NCBI RefSeq assembly: GCF_014652815.1
Contig: NZ_BMZN01000002.1
Span: 104,545-168,544, forward strand
Direction: 5' to 3'
Length of the DNA stretch: 64,000 bases
Source of the DNA: Alcaligenes pakistanensis
GTDB taxonomy: Bacteria; Pseudomonadota; Gammaproteobacteria; Burkholderiales; Burkholderiaceae_B
Part shown: in pieces, positions 28,481-37,943 of the stretch
Layout: each line of letters starts with the position of its first letter
How positions within the stretch are numbered: position 1 is the stretch's first letter
Made by a program: the position numbers and the translations under genes
Notes under the pieces: generated by a model
Seen by the model: only the letters and a program-made list of their open reading frames with translations
Told to the model about the DNA's origin: nothing
The model's database searches: none

Positions 28481-31400
28481 ATGAACAGAATCTATAAATC
28501 GGTTTGGAATGAGCAGACTGCTACCTTTGTCGCTGTCGCTGAAAACACCAAGGCGCGCGGCAAGCGTTGCAGTGGGGGAGCGAACGGCACGCGGGCTGTC
28601 TTGAGCTGGGTTCAGGGCCTGCGCTTGCGTTCTGTGGCAATGGCCTTGCTATCAGCAGGGGCTTTGACACAACCTGTCATGGCGCAGGTCACAGATGGCT
28701 GGGAGCTGATCGTTGACGGCGCAAGCCCTTTTCATGTGATTCCTGGCGGTGCTTTTTCCCTGAGTTCGGGCAGCAATATGGTGCTGACACAAACGGGCAG
28801 CGATGTTTCGTTTGCGCTGAGTCCTGATTTGAACGTGGACTCCTTAACGGCTACGGGGGCTATTAAGGGCGCGACGGGCGAGTTCACCGGTCAGGTATCG
28901 GCGGGTAGTGTCTCGGCCGGAACGGGCACCTTTACCGGGGCTGTGCAAGCGCAAAGCGTGGCTGTTACGGCTGGCTTGACGGCGAATGCCGCTACGGTCA
29001 CCGGTACCGTCACCGCGGGGGGCGTCACTACGGGAACGTTGACCGCCACCGGCAATAGCAGCCTGCGGGCCGTTAATGTAAACAACAACAAGATTTCCGG
29101 CTTGGCGGACGCCACGGTCAGCGCTGCCAGCACAGAAGCGGTGTCCGGCAAGGTCTTGTATGGAGCCTTGAATTCAGGCAACGGGATGAAGTACTTCCAC
29201 AGTAGCTCTACCAAGGCGGATTCCGTTGCCAGCGGTGCCGATGCCGTCGCTATCGGCCCGCAAGCCGCAGCGGCCGGTGAAGCAGCCTTGGCTGCCGGTT
29301 TGTTGGCCCAGGCGGCAGGCAAAGAGGCCGTGGCGCTGGGAGCCCGTGCAGGTACTGGTAATACGGTTGCCAGCGGCGTGATGATTGGCAGTGATGCCGG
29401 GGCTCAGAGCAAAGGCAGTGATTTGATTGCCGTGGGCAACAAGGCTGGCCAGCGTCTGGAAGGCAAGAATAATGTGGCCATTGGCAATGCGGCTGGCAAT
29501 CTGGTTGATCCTTTGGAAGTGGACAATACCCTTGCCATTGGCAATGAGGCGCAGGCCAAGGCCACAGGGGCGATTGCGCTGGGCAATAGTGCTGATGTGG
29601 GCTTGCTGGCGACGAATGCAATTGCAATGGGGAATAACTCGACAGTGGCTCAGGATGCGGCGGGCGCCACTGCAGTGGGGTCCGGTACTGTCGTCTGGGG
29701 TGCGGCTGGAACAGCCATTGGAACTGGCGCGCGCAGTTCAAGCGCAGGCTCCACGGCAATTGGTAATCAGGCGGAGGCCTCTGGCAGTTCTGCCTTTGCA
29801 GGAGGCAGTGGCTCTAAAGCCTTTGGCAGCAATTCGGTGGCGGTAGGTTCAGGTGCCATGAGCAATACCACCTCCGGTGTGTCTATCGGTGAAGGCGCGG
29901 GCTCCAATGCCGGAACCCCCGTCATTGGCAACCGCTTTGGCCAAGTGGCGGTTGGCGGCCTTGCCGGACAGGGTGTGTATGGCGGCTATAACGTGGCTCT
30001 GGGCTACAAGTCTGGGAGCGACATTACCGGTGACGATACCGTGTCGATCGGACGTGAAGCAGGTAACAAACTCACGGGTGATCGTACCGTCAGCATTGGT
30101 TATGGCGCTAATAATTTGCCGGGAGAGACAGGCTCCGGTACTCCCGTGGCCCCACCCGTCAAAGCTGCGCATGCCGTTGCGATCGGTGATCGGTCCCGCT
30201 CGGGGGCAGATGGTGCCATCGCTTTAGGCTCAATGGCGACGGTGGTTGATTATGATATTGGCGGCATTGCGATTGGTAATCAGGCGCTGGTTTATGCCGG
30301 CACCTCGACCAATGTGGCCGCTGGCGGTATTGCTCTGGGGGATCAGTCCCACGTTACACATGCCAATAGCGTGGCGATTGGCGCTAACTCTCGCTCGGCA
30401 GAGACAGTTGGGGTGGGTTACGGAGCTCCTTCCGGGGCGCTGTTGCCTTCGGCCAGTGTGTCCATCGGCACGGTGGGGGGGGAGCGTCGTTTAAGCAATC
30501 TGGCTGCAGGTCGCCTGGACACGGATGCCGTGAACGTAAGCCAGCTCAAGTTGCTCCACGGGGATCTGACGTCCATTGTGGGCGGCAACCTAAATTGGGA
30601 TAGCAACGGGCAGATGACTGGCCCGACGTTCATCATCAAAGACGAAAACGGGGCCGATCATAGCTATACCTCCATCGGCTCAGCCTTTGAAGCCATGCGT
30701 ACAGGGGTAGCAGGAACGATTGCTGGGCTATCGGCAGTGACGTATTCCAGCCCGGACCGCACTTTGATTGATCTGGACAGTACGACAGGAGCGCCGGTAC
30801 GGATCTCCAACCTGGCAGCTGGCATCGCTGTAGGTGACGCCGTCAATAAAGGTCAGCTCGAGCAGCTGGAATCAACGCTGATTGCGAATCGACAGCGCTA
30901 TGTCAGCGTTAATTCGTCCAACAACCCCAATGAGAACAACGATGGAGCAACCGGGGCCGATGCGATTGCGATTGGTGCGGTGGCTCGCGGCTCCGGCATT
31001 GGCGCTACGGCCATTGGTTTGAACTCCTCGGCTGGTGGGCTGACGCAGGCGAATCTGACCACCGCTATCGGTTCCCATACAGAGGCCTCGGGTCTGGGCG
31101 CTACCGCGGTGGGAACTTCGGCAACCGCAGCTTCGGAAAGCTCGATTGCAGTCGGTCAGGAGTCACGCGTGGCAGACACTGCCAATTACTCCGTGGCTAT
31201 TGGCTATAAATCAGAGGTGATGGGTGACGCACTGGCTCACACCAGGGGGGCGGTTGCCATTGGAGAGCAAGCCCGAGTTACGCAGGAAGGGGGGATTGCC
31301 TTTGGGCGCAATGCCTACGATCAAGCCGTGGACGGGGTCGCGATTGGTGTTAATTCCAGCGTAGATCGCGGGGCTGCCCGCAGTATGGCCATGGGCAGTG

Positions 31401-34400
31401 GCTCGTCGGCTTCGGGCGCTCAGTCTGTCGCTTTGGGCTATCAGGCCTCGGTGGCTGGCAGCAACTCGCTTGCTTTAGGTCAGGGCAGCAAGACCCGCGC
31501 CAGCAATGCAGTAGGTGTCGGTTCGGCAGTTGAGGCGGATGGCTTCCGTTCAGTTGCCTTGGGTGACAGAGCCAAGGCGGGCTGGATCGAGGAAAAACAA
31601 GGTCCGAATGGTTTGATTGAATACATCATGCACGGTGAAGGTGCGATGGGTGTAGGCGCTGGCTCCAATGCCAGTGAGGACGGTGGTCTGGCGTTAGGGT
31701 TCAAGGCTATCTCTGAAGGAGTGGATGCTTCGGCACTGGGTACCAATGCTCAAGCCTTGGCGAATGCGTCTCAGGCATGGGGTAAAGATGCCCGCGCGTC
31801 TGCCGAGAAATCCATGGCGTTCGGTCAAGGTGCGATTGCCAATGAAACGGCTACTAGAGGTTTGGCCCTCGGAGCAGGTGCCACTGTGTCGGCTGGTGGT
31901 GCGGTTGCGCTGGGCGCCGGTTCCAGCACGAACGCGGCTTACACCAACTCCACGGCAAGATACACCAATGTCGTGAATCAGGAAGCGACGCAAGGGGTGA
32001 TCTCGGTAGGTAGTAGTTCGGAAAAACGCCGTATCACCAATCTGGCGGGGGGGCAGGACGCCAATGATGCGGTCAACGTCGCTCAGTTGGTCAAGCTGGA
32101 TCAGGATCTGACGGCCTTGGGTACGAACTACGTAGGCAATAACTTCAGCAGCGGTAACCCCACGGGTACGACGATTCATAAGAACCTGGGCCAGAGTCTG
32201 CAAATTCTGGGTGGGGCGACAACGGCTGGAAATTATAGTGGTGCCAATGTGCGCACTCAGGTTCTAAACGGCCAGCTGCAGATTCAAATCGCCGAGACGC
32301 CCTTTTTCAAGGGTGCCGATATGGGCAGTCAGAAGATCACCAATGTGGCGAAGGGCACAGTGGCAACGGATGCGGTCAATCTTAGCCAGTTGACGGAGGC
32401 TGAAGCGGGTCTGACCACTAAGGGTATGGGCTTTGCGGGGCAAACGGGAACCGCGCTGCATCGCGACCTGGGGCAGACGCTGACGGTTAAAGGCAGTAAC
32501 GCTAATTTGGCGACCTCCACTGTTGGTACCGACACGTTGCAGATTGCCTTGAACGATGATCTGGTGCTCGATAGTGTCACCACCGGCGACACCGAAATGA
32601 GCACGGCAGGCGTGACCGTTAAAGGTGCGACGGGCCAGCCCGATGTGGTGCTGGGCAATACTGGCCTGACTATTGGTCAGGTGAGTGCCAGCAATGCCGG
32701 CCTGAAGGCTTTTAGCGTGGTGATCAATGAGCAAGGCATTAATGCCGGAAGTCAGAAAATTACCAATGTAGCTAAGGGTACGGCAGCAACGGATGCGGTC
32801 AATGTCAGCCAGTTGACTGAAGCTGAAAGCGGTTTGACGACCAAGGGTATGGGTTTTGCTGCTCAAACGGGAACCGCGCTGCATCGCGACCTGGGGGAGA
32901 CGCTGACGGTTAAAGGCAGTAACGCCAATTTGGCTACTTCCACCGTGGGCACCGACACATTGCAGATTGCCTTAAGTGATGATCTGGTGCTCGATAGTGT
33001 CACCACCGGCGACACCGAAATGAGCACGGCAGGCGTGACCGTTAAAGGTGCGACGGGCCAGCCCGATGTGGTGCTGGGCAATACTGGCCTGACTATTGGT
33101 CAGGTGAGTGCCAGCAATGCCGGCTTGAAGGCTTTTAGCGTGGTGATCAATGAGCAAGGCATCAATGCCGGAAGTCAGAAAATTACTAATGTGGCTAAGG
33201 GCACGGCAGCAACGGATGCAGTCAATGTCAGCCAGTTGACGGAGGCTGAAGGCGGTTTGACGACCAAGGGTATGGGTTTTGCCGCTCAAACCGGAACCGC
33301 GCTACATCGCGACTTGGGGGAGACGCTGACGGTTAAAGGCAGTAACGCCAATTTGGCAACCTCCACCGTGGGTACCGACACGTTGCAGATCGCCTTGAAC
33401 GATGATCTGGTGCTCGATAGTGTCACCACCGGTGATACCGAAATGAGCACGGCAGGAGTGAAGATCAAAGGTGTGACCGGCCAGCCTGATGTGGTGCTGG
33501 GCAATACGGGGCTGACCATCGGCCAGGTCGATGTCAGCAGTGCAGGTTTCAAGGCTTTTAATGTGGTGATCAACGACCAGGGTATTAATGCCGGCAGTCA
33601 GAAAATCACCAATGTGGCCGCAGGTGTAGCGGGCACGGACGCCGTCAATGTCAGTCAGCTTGAAGGCCGTGATACGGGTCTGACCGCCAAGGGCATGAAC
33701 TTTGCCGGCAATACAGGCACGGCCGTGCATCGTGATCTGGGCGAAACCTTGAAGGTGGTGGGCAGCAACACCAATTTGGCGACTTCCACCGTGGGTACCG
33801 ACACGTTGCAGATCGCCTTGAACGATGATCTGGTGCTCGATAGTGTCACCACCGGTGATACCGAAATGAGCACGGCAGGTGTGAAGATCAAAGGTGCGAC
33901 GGGCCAGCCTGATGTGGTGCTGGGCAACACGGGTCTGACGATTGGGCAGGTCAATGTCAGCAGTGCAGGTTTCAAGGCCTTTAATGTGGTGATCAACGAC
34001 CAGGGTATTAATGCCGGCAGTCAGAAAATCACCAATGTGGCTGCAGGTGTAGCGGGCACGGACGCGGTCAATGTCAGCCAGCTTGACGGTCGTGATACGG
34101 GACTGACCGCCAAGGGCATGAACTTTGCCGGTAATACAGGCACGGCCGTGCATCGTGATCTGGGCGAAACCTTGAAGGTGGTGGGCAGCAACGCTAATTT
34201 GGCGACTTCCACTGTGGGCACCGACACACTGCAGATTGCCTTAAGTGATGATCTGGTGCTCGATAGTGTCACCACCGGTGATACTGAAATGAGCACGGCA
34301 GGTGTGAAGATCAAAGGTGCGACGGGCCAGCCTGATGTGGTGTTGGGCAATACGGGTCTGACGATTGGGCAGGTGAGTGTCAGCAGTGCAGGTTTCAAGG

Positions 34401-35872
34401 CCTTTAATGTGGTGATCAACGACCAGGGTATTAATGCCGGCAGTCAGAAAATCACCAATGTGGCCGCAGGTGTAGCGGGCACGGACGCGGTCAATGTCAG
34501 CCAGCTTGACGGTCGTGATACGGGCCTGACTGCCAAGGGCATGAACTTTGCCGGTAATACAGGCACGGCCGTGCATCGAGATCTGGGCGAAACCTTGAAG
34601 GTGGTGGGTAGCAACGCTAATTTGGCGACTTCCACTGTGGGCACCGACACACTGCAGATTGCCTTAAGTGATGATCTGGAACTGAGCAGTGTGACGATCA
34701 AAGGCACGGCCGGTGCGCCAGACGTGATCATGGACAATGCCGGTTTTGCGATTGGCACCAATATTGCCTTGAGCAATGCGGGTCTGCGTGCCGGGACTGT
34801 CATCGTTTCCGCCACGGACAATGACATCACTGGCCTGAGTAACCGGACCTTGACGGGGGCCAACTTCGGCAAGAACGGCCGTGCGGCTACTGAGGAACAG
34901 TTGGGTCTGGTACGGGGAGAAACCCAGGAACTGTCCGACCGTGCAGTGAAGTACGACCAGAATCCGGATCAGTCTGTGAATTACGGCAAGGTCACCATGG
35001 CCGGTACCGAATCGACTGACGGTGGCCGAACCGGTGGTACAGGAATCACCAATGTGGCTCGCGGCGATATCTCGGCCAATAGTACCGATGCGGTCAATGG
35101 CAGCCAGATTCACGATATGGGTGAAAGCGTCGCCAGTGGTATGGGCGGTGGCTCCAAGTTTGTGGATGGCAAGCTGGTGACGGAGTTGACGGTAGGTGAC
35201 AAGACCTACAACAACGTCAACGATGCCTTGGGTGGTTTGAATACCGACATCGAAAACGTGACGGAGCTGGCCAATTCAGGCTGGAACATTCAGACCAACG
35301 GGGATACGGCGTCCAAGGTTGGGCCCAAGGACACCGTGCAATTCTCGAACGGGGACAACATCGAGATCTCGCGCTCTGGCCTGGATGTGAAGGTGGCTTT
35401 GGCTCAGGACATCAAGGTCAATAGCGTGGTGGCCAAGTCAGTCACAACTAACGAGGTGCAGATTGTTGGCGGGCCTACGATCAACCAGGGCGGCATCGAT
35501 ATGCACGACAAAACCATTAGCAACGTCGCTGATGGCCAAGCACCGCAAGATGCTGTCAACGTGCGTCAGTTGAGTCAGGCGACCTCTAACATCACCAATC
35601 AGTTCAATAATCTGGATCGCCGTATCAACAAGGTGGAAAACCGGGCGAATGCGGGTGTGGCAGCGGCCATGGCGACGGCTGGTTTGCCGCAGGCTTATGT
35701 TCCTGGAAAGAGCATGTTTGCGGTGGCCGGTGGTGCCTGGAATGGTGAAAGCGGTTACGCCATGGGCTTGTCCACGGTCACGGATAGTGGCAGCTGGGTC
35801 TTGAAGGGCACGGTAGCCGGTTCGTCTCGTGGTGATTATGGCGGCTCGGTGGGCGTGGGCTATCAATGGTAA
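28481..35872 (+). CDS. Giant trimeric autotransporter adhesin (type Vc, YadA/Hia family)
   Basis: 2463 residues. It starts with the extended signal peptide region MNRIYKSVWNEQTATFVAVA, a hydrophobic core (LRSVAMALLSAGALTQPVMA) and a cleavage site near residue 68. Then come many YadA-type left-handed head repeats (AVAIG, ALGAGSS, SVALGYQAS patterns), neck motifs (ITNLAGGQDANDAVNVAQL and several relatives), a repeated stalk/neck block, a coiled-coil stalk and the C-terminal YadA anchor (about 2370-2463) ending in GVGYQW. The product should be a trimeric fibre on the outer membrane that binds host or abiotic surfaces and promotes aggregation. The frame is intact across the repeats. Confidence 0.95.
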   Translation: MNRIYKSVWNEQTATFVAVAENTKARGKRCSGGANGTRAVLSWVQGLRLRSVAMALLSAGALTQPVMAQVTDGWELIVDGASPFHVIPGGAFSLSSGSNMVLTQTGSDVSFALSPDLNVDSLTATGAIKGATGEFTGQVSAGSVSAGTGTFTGAVQAQSVAVTAGLTANAATVTGTVTAGGVTTGTLTATGNSSLRAVNVNNNKISGLADATVSAASTEAVSGKVLYGALNSGNGMKYFHSSSTKADSVASGADAVAIGPQAAAAGEAALAAGLLAQAAGKEAVALGARAGTGNTVASGVMIGSDAGAQSKGSDLIAVGNKAGQRLEGKNNVAIGNAAGNLVDPLEVDNTLAIGNEAQAKATGAIALGNSADVGLLATNAIAMGNNSTVAQDAAGATAVGSGTVVWGAAGTAIGTGARSSSAGSTAIGNQAEASGSSAFAGGSGSKAFGSNSVAVGSGAMSNTTSGVSIGEGAGSNAGTPVIGNRFGQVAVGGLAGQGVYGGYNVALGYKSGSDITGDDTVSIGREAGNKLTGDRTVSIGYGANNLPGETGSGTPVAPPVKAAHAVAIGDRSRSGADGAIALGSMATVVDYDIGGIAIGNQALVYAGTSTNVAAGGIALGDQSHVTHANSVAIGANSRSAETVGVGYGAPSGALLPSASVSIGTVGGERRLSNLAAGRLDTDAVNVSQLKLLHGDLTSIVGGNLNWDSNGQMTGPTFIIKDENGADHSYTSIGSAFEAMRTGVAGTIAGLSAVTYSSPDRTLIDLDSTTGAPVRISNLAAGIAVGDAVNKGQLEQLESTLIANRQRYVSVNSSNNPNENNDGATGADAIAIGAVARGSGIGATAIGLNSSAGGLTQANLTTAIGSHTEASGLGATAVGTSATAASESSIAVGQESRVADTANYSVAIGYKSEVMGDALAHTRGAVAIGEQARVTQEGGIAFGRNAYDQAVDGVAIGVNSSVDRGAARSMAMGSGSSASGAQSVALGYQASVAGSNSLALGQGSKTRASNAVGVGSAVEADGFRSVALGDRAKAGWIEEKQGPNGLIEYIMHGEGAMGVGAGSNASEDGGLALGFKAISEGVDASALGTNAQALANASQAWGKDARASAEKSMAFGQGAIANETATRGLALGAGATVSAGGAVALGAGSSTNAAYTNSTARYTNVVNQEATQGVISVGSSSEKRRITNLAGGQDANDAVNVAQLVKLDQDLTALGTNYVGNNFSSGNPTGTTIHKNLGQSLQILGGATTAGNYSGANVRTQVLNGQLQIQIAETPFFKGADMGSQKITNVAKGTVATDAVNLSQLTEAEAGLTTKGMGFAGQTGTALHRDLGQTLTVKGSNANLATSTVGTDTLQIALNDDLVLDSVTTGDTEMSTAGVTVKGATGQPDVVLGNTGLTIGQVSASNAGLKAFSVVINEQGINAGSQKITNVAKGTAATDAVNVSQLTEAESGLTTKGMGFAAQTGTALHRDLGETLTVKGSNANLATSTVGTDTLQIALSDDLVLDSVTTGDTEMSTAGVTVKGATGQPDVVLGNTGLTIGQVSASNAGLKAFSVVINEQGINAGSQKITNVAKGTAATDAVNVSQLTEAEGGLTTKGMGFAAQTGTALHRDLGETLTVKGSNANLATSTVGTDTLQIALNDDLVLDSVTTGDTEMSTAGVKIKGVTGQPDVVLGNTGLTIGQVDVSSAGFKAFNVVINDQGINAGSQKITNVAAGVAGTDAVNVSQLEGRDTGLTAKGMNFAGNTGTAVHRDLGETLKVVGSNTNLATSTVGTDTLQIALNDDLVLDSVTTGDTEMSTAGVKIKGATGQPDVVLGNTGLTIGQVNVSSAGFKAFNVVINDQGINAGSQKITNVAAGVAGTDAVNVSQLDGRDTGLTAKGMNFAGNTGTAVHRDLGETLKVVGSNANLATSTVGTDTLQIALSDDLVLDSVTTGDTEMSTAGVKIKGATGQPDVVLGNTGLTIGQVSVSSAGFKAFNVVINDQGINAGSQKITNVAAGVAGTDAVNVSQLDGRDTGLTAKGMNFAGNTGTAVHRDLGETLKVVGSNANLATSTVGTDTLQIALSDDLELSSVTIKGTAGAPDVIMDNAGFAIGTNIALSNAGLRAGTVIVSATDNDITGLSNRTLTGANFGKNGRAATEEQLGLVRGETQELSDRAVKYDQNPDQSVNYGKVTMAGTESTDGGRTGGTGITNVARGDISANSTDAVNGSQIHDMGESVASGMGGGSKFVDGKLVTELTVGDKTYNNVNDALGGLNTDIENVTELANSGWNIQTNGDTASKVGPKDTVQFSNGDNIEISRSGLDVKVALAQDIKVNSVVAKSVTTNEVQIVGGPTINQGGIDMHDKTISNVADGQAPQDAVNVRQLSQATSNITNQFNNLDRRINKVENRANAGVAAAMATAGLPQAYVPGKSMFAVAGGAWNGESGYAMGLSTVTDSGSWVLKGTVAGSSRGDYGGSVGVGYQW
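32324..34680 (+). repeat. In-frame tandem repeat in the adhesin, exact 423-bp period, about 5.6 copies
   Basis: The motif GSQKITNVA recurs at 32324, 32747, 33170, 33593, 34016 and 34439, and the LHRDLG/VHRDLG segment recurs with the same 423-bp (141-residue) step. Each unit carries a neck (DAVNVSQL), the A-L/V-HRDLG block, the LVLDSVTTGDTEMSTAGV block and GQPDVVLGNTGLTIGQV. Units 1-3 (KG-TVAT/TAAT type) and units 4-6 (AAGVAGT type) form two subfamilies. The last copy breaks off at DDLELSSV. Confidence 0.95.
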
Positions 35873-35886
35873 GTCAGTAAGAAGGC

Positions 35887-35920
35887 AGGGTCGCGTGCAG
35901 CTGCACGTGGCCCTTTTTTA
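35887..35920 (+). terminator. Terminator or attenuator after the adhesin gene
   Basis: A long near-perfect hairpin (AGGGTCGCGTGCAG with CTGCACGTGGCCCT, 35887-35914) followed by a T-run. It may let only part of the transcription reach the lipoprotein gene. Confidence 0.8.
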
Positions 35921-35988
35921 CTGGGCTAGTCCCGGTTTCGCAGTCCTGGCTGTTGCTGGATGGCAAGAGCCCGCACGGAGAGCGAGCT

Positions 35989-36573
35989 ATGTTTAAAAAA
36001 AGTAATGAAATGATGAGAGCAGCGCTGGTATCGACGCTCGGCGTATTGGCATTTTTGCTGACTGCTTGCCAGACCACGGGGGCAGGCGTAGCTACACAAA
36101 CGAGCCCTGCGGACTTGAGTCCACCGGCTTTGGCTAGTAATTACGAGCGCGAAAGGGAGGACGGTACACGCAGTTTTTTAGCCTCTCAAACTCCACGATC
36201 GGTCCAGGCGCCTCAGGTGGATTTTTATGTGGGCATGCCGCAACCAGCACCCGGGCTGATACAGGTGGAAGGGCCGCAGGGACCCTTGTGGCTGTATCCC
36301 CAAGTGATCGTGCAGCGTACTGATTTAATGCGGGTGGCTACCTTACGGACCGAGCAGGGAAGGCACTTGGTGCGTTTTCAATTAAATCCCTTGGGTGCTC
36401 GTAAGTTGGCTGAGGTCAGCTCTGGTAATGTGGGAGCTTTGCTGGTTCTCGTCATGGAGGATCGGGTGACGCAGCTTGCCCGAATTGACGCACCCTTGAT
36501 GCAGGGAATGATTTATCTGCCCGTGCCCGATGATGCCGCCGCGCAGCGGCTGTTAAGGCAGGTTCAGGGTTAA
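35989..36573 (+). CDS. Lipoprotein with a SecD-P1-like domain, adhesin-associated
   Basis: 194 residues with a lipoprotein signal peptide (lipobox LLTAC, Cys27) after a short charged N-terminus. The C-terminal half, about 125-194, reads like the P1 head of SecD/SecDF: VRFQLNPLGARKLAEVSSGN then ALLVLVMEDRVTQLARIDAP and MQGMIYLPV. The start at 35989 (MFKKSNEMMR) has a GGAG element upstream and makes the signal peptide correct. It follows the trimeric autotransporter. In Salmonella the inner-membrane lipoprotein SadB helps display the adhesin SadA, so a comparable assembly role is a reasonable inference, though no sequence link to SadB is claimed. Confidence 0.72.
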   Translation: MFKKSNEMMRAALVSTLGVLAFLLTACQTTGAGVATQTSPADLSPPALASNYEREREDGTRSFLASQTPRSVQAPQVDFYVGMPQPAPGLIQVEGPQGPLWLYPQVIVQRTDLMRVATLRTEQGRHLVRFQLNPLGARKLAEVSSGNVGALLVLVMEDRVTQLARIDAPLMQGMIYLPVPDDAAAQRLLRQVQG

Positions 36574-36616
36574 GAACAATATAAAGTGCCTTATAGGGCC
36601 AGCAAGGATAAGGGAT

Positions 36617-37414
36617 ATGACGATTGAGCAGATTTTTCTGTTGTATGACGATCAGGCTAGTTTGCGCCAGATCGCGGTGGAATCTGAACAATGGGGAGTG
36701 CGGGTAGAACTCGTTGAAACGATGGAAAAGTGCCTGGCTCAGGCCCATGCGTCCGGGGGAGAGCAGGTCTTGGCCTTGTCGTGCTTGTCAGACAATGTGT
36801 TCCTGCATATCAACCGCATACGCATGGATTTTCCGGCCGCTGGGCTCATTATTGTGCGGCATGAAAAAATGGCGGGACTGGAACGAGGCCATTTTTTGTT
36901 GGCCGGTGCTGATGCTTGCTTCGATCAGGACGCCTTGCCAGTGGAAGTGGTGGCCTGCGTGCAGGCTTTGCGCCGACGTGCTTATGCGCTGCGCCAGAGC
37001 CTACGCGGTCCAGGCTCGGCGCTTAGCAGAGCGATGGCGCTGGACCACAAACCGGAACCGGAGCCAGAGTTTGCGTTGTGGGATTTAACTGAGAACGGCT
37101 GGACTTTGCTGACTCCCAAGGGGCATTCGGTCATGCTGACCCGGGGCGAACGCCGTATTGTGCAAGTGTTATTTGCGGTCAGCCCCCAGACGGTGGAGCG
37201 TGAGCGCCTATTTCCGCTGGATGAAAGTCGTGAGGCCACTGCCCGTTCTGTGGACGTTCTCATCAGCCGTTTAAAACGAAAATTAAGTGCTATGGGAGAG
37301 GAGCTCCCTATTCGTTCTGTGCGTGGTGAAGGCTACGCATTTGTGGGTAAAGTGCCGTTGGCGTGTCAGGAGCTGACACGAGTCAGCTTAAGCAATGACG
37401 AGGTCTACGACTGA
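36617..37414 (+). CDS. OmpR-type winged-helix regulator with a degenerate receiver domain
   Basis: 265 residues: a receiver-like N-terminal domain and a C-terminal OmpR/PhoB winged helix (LTRGERRIVQVLF, ARSVDVLISRLKRKLSA, IRSVRGEGYAFVG). The acidic pair YDDQ is kept, but the strand that should end in phospho-Asp reads QVLALSCLSDN, the Thr/Ser position is Arg (LIIVRH) and the KP Lys is absent (ACFDQD). It is unlikely to be a phospho-switch. It lies 43 bp after the lipoprotein gene and closes the adhesin island, so it is a second candidate regulator of the adhesin. Confidence 0.82.
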   Translation: MTIEQIFLLYDDQASLRQIAVESEQWGVRVELVETMEKCLAQAHASGGEQVLALSCLSDNVFLHINRIRMDFPAAGLIIVRHEKMAGLERGHFLLAGADACFDQDALPVEVVACVQALRRRAYALRQSLRGPGSALSRAMALDHKPEPEPEFALWDLTENGWTLLTPKGHSVMLTRGERRIVQVLFAVSPQTVERERLFPLDESREATARSVDVLISRLKRKLSAMGEELPIRSVRGEGYAFVGKVPLACQELTRVSLSNDEVYD

Positions 37415-37419
37415 TCTGA

Positions 37420-37439
37420 AAAGGGCTGAAAAGCCCTTT
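37420..37439 (+). terminator. Terminator after the OmpR-type regulator
   Basis: AAAGGGCT (37420-37427), loop GAAA, AGCCCTTT (37432-37439), followed by a short pyrimidine tail. Confidence 0.65.
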
Positions 37440-37943
37440 CTCGATGCTGAAACAGCATGATATAGACCCTTAAATTTTAAATATGTATAATTGGTGGCTC
37501 TGGTTCTTCGAATCAGCGTCTCGAACAGGCCGTTCAGGTGCGACAAAATTGCATAAAAAATGGCGGTCCGTTCTTCAACAGGTTGTTGCACAACAACCCG
37601 GCTTTTTAGTCCGAAACACCTTGCCCGGCCCTTTGGGTCGCGGAACAACCAGCCGATTGTCTCTCCCGACATCGGCCTGCAACAGAGCGACTTGCCTCTG
37701 GCCATGTTTATTTGCTGTAAGGCCCGCAGACTCGTCGTAATGTGAGGCACTTTGCGCTGTGTCTTGCTCTTTCCCCGCTTTGGGCTTTGCCCACGGTGGG
37801 GGCGTTGGTGCGCGCGTTCGGTTTAGGTGTTTCGGTTCTGATCATGGGATCAGTGCCGCCCAGCGCGTTACTGCGGAATTGGCACACATGCGCACGACGA
37901 CCACTTTGCACATGGCCGCTGCGCAGAAGAGAAAGGGAAAGAC
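37440..37943. other. Non-coding gap between the adhesin island and the SSS transporter
   Basis: About 500 bp. Short reading frames exist on both strands but none has a ribosome-binding site, family resemblance or consistent codon use. It contains a GTTGTTGCACAACAAC-type hairpin near 37580. The promoter of the transporter should lie in the right half. It might be decayed DNA at the edge of the island. Confidence 0.4.

Noticed and set aside
32324-34680. Regularly spaced repeats that could suggest a CRISPR array
   Set aside because: The period is 423 bp, the whole unit is repeated with no unique spacers, and it is coding in frame.
28891-35866. Many long minus-strand reading frames inside the adhesin gene
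   Set aside because: They repeat with the 423-bp unit, are antisense to an intact 2463-codon frame and look like products of its biased codon use.
37483-37911. Short frames on both strands in the gap before the SSS transporter
   Set aside because: No family match, no ribosome-binding sites, and they overlap each other.
27139-37943. Insertion sequences or transposase fragments bounding the adhesin island
   Set aside because: I looked for transposase-like frames and terminal inverted repeats and found none.
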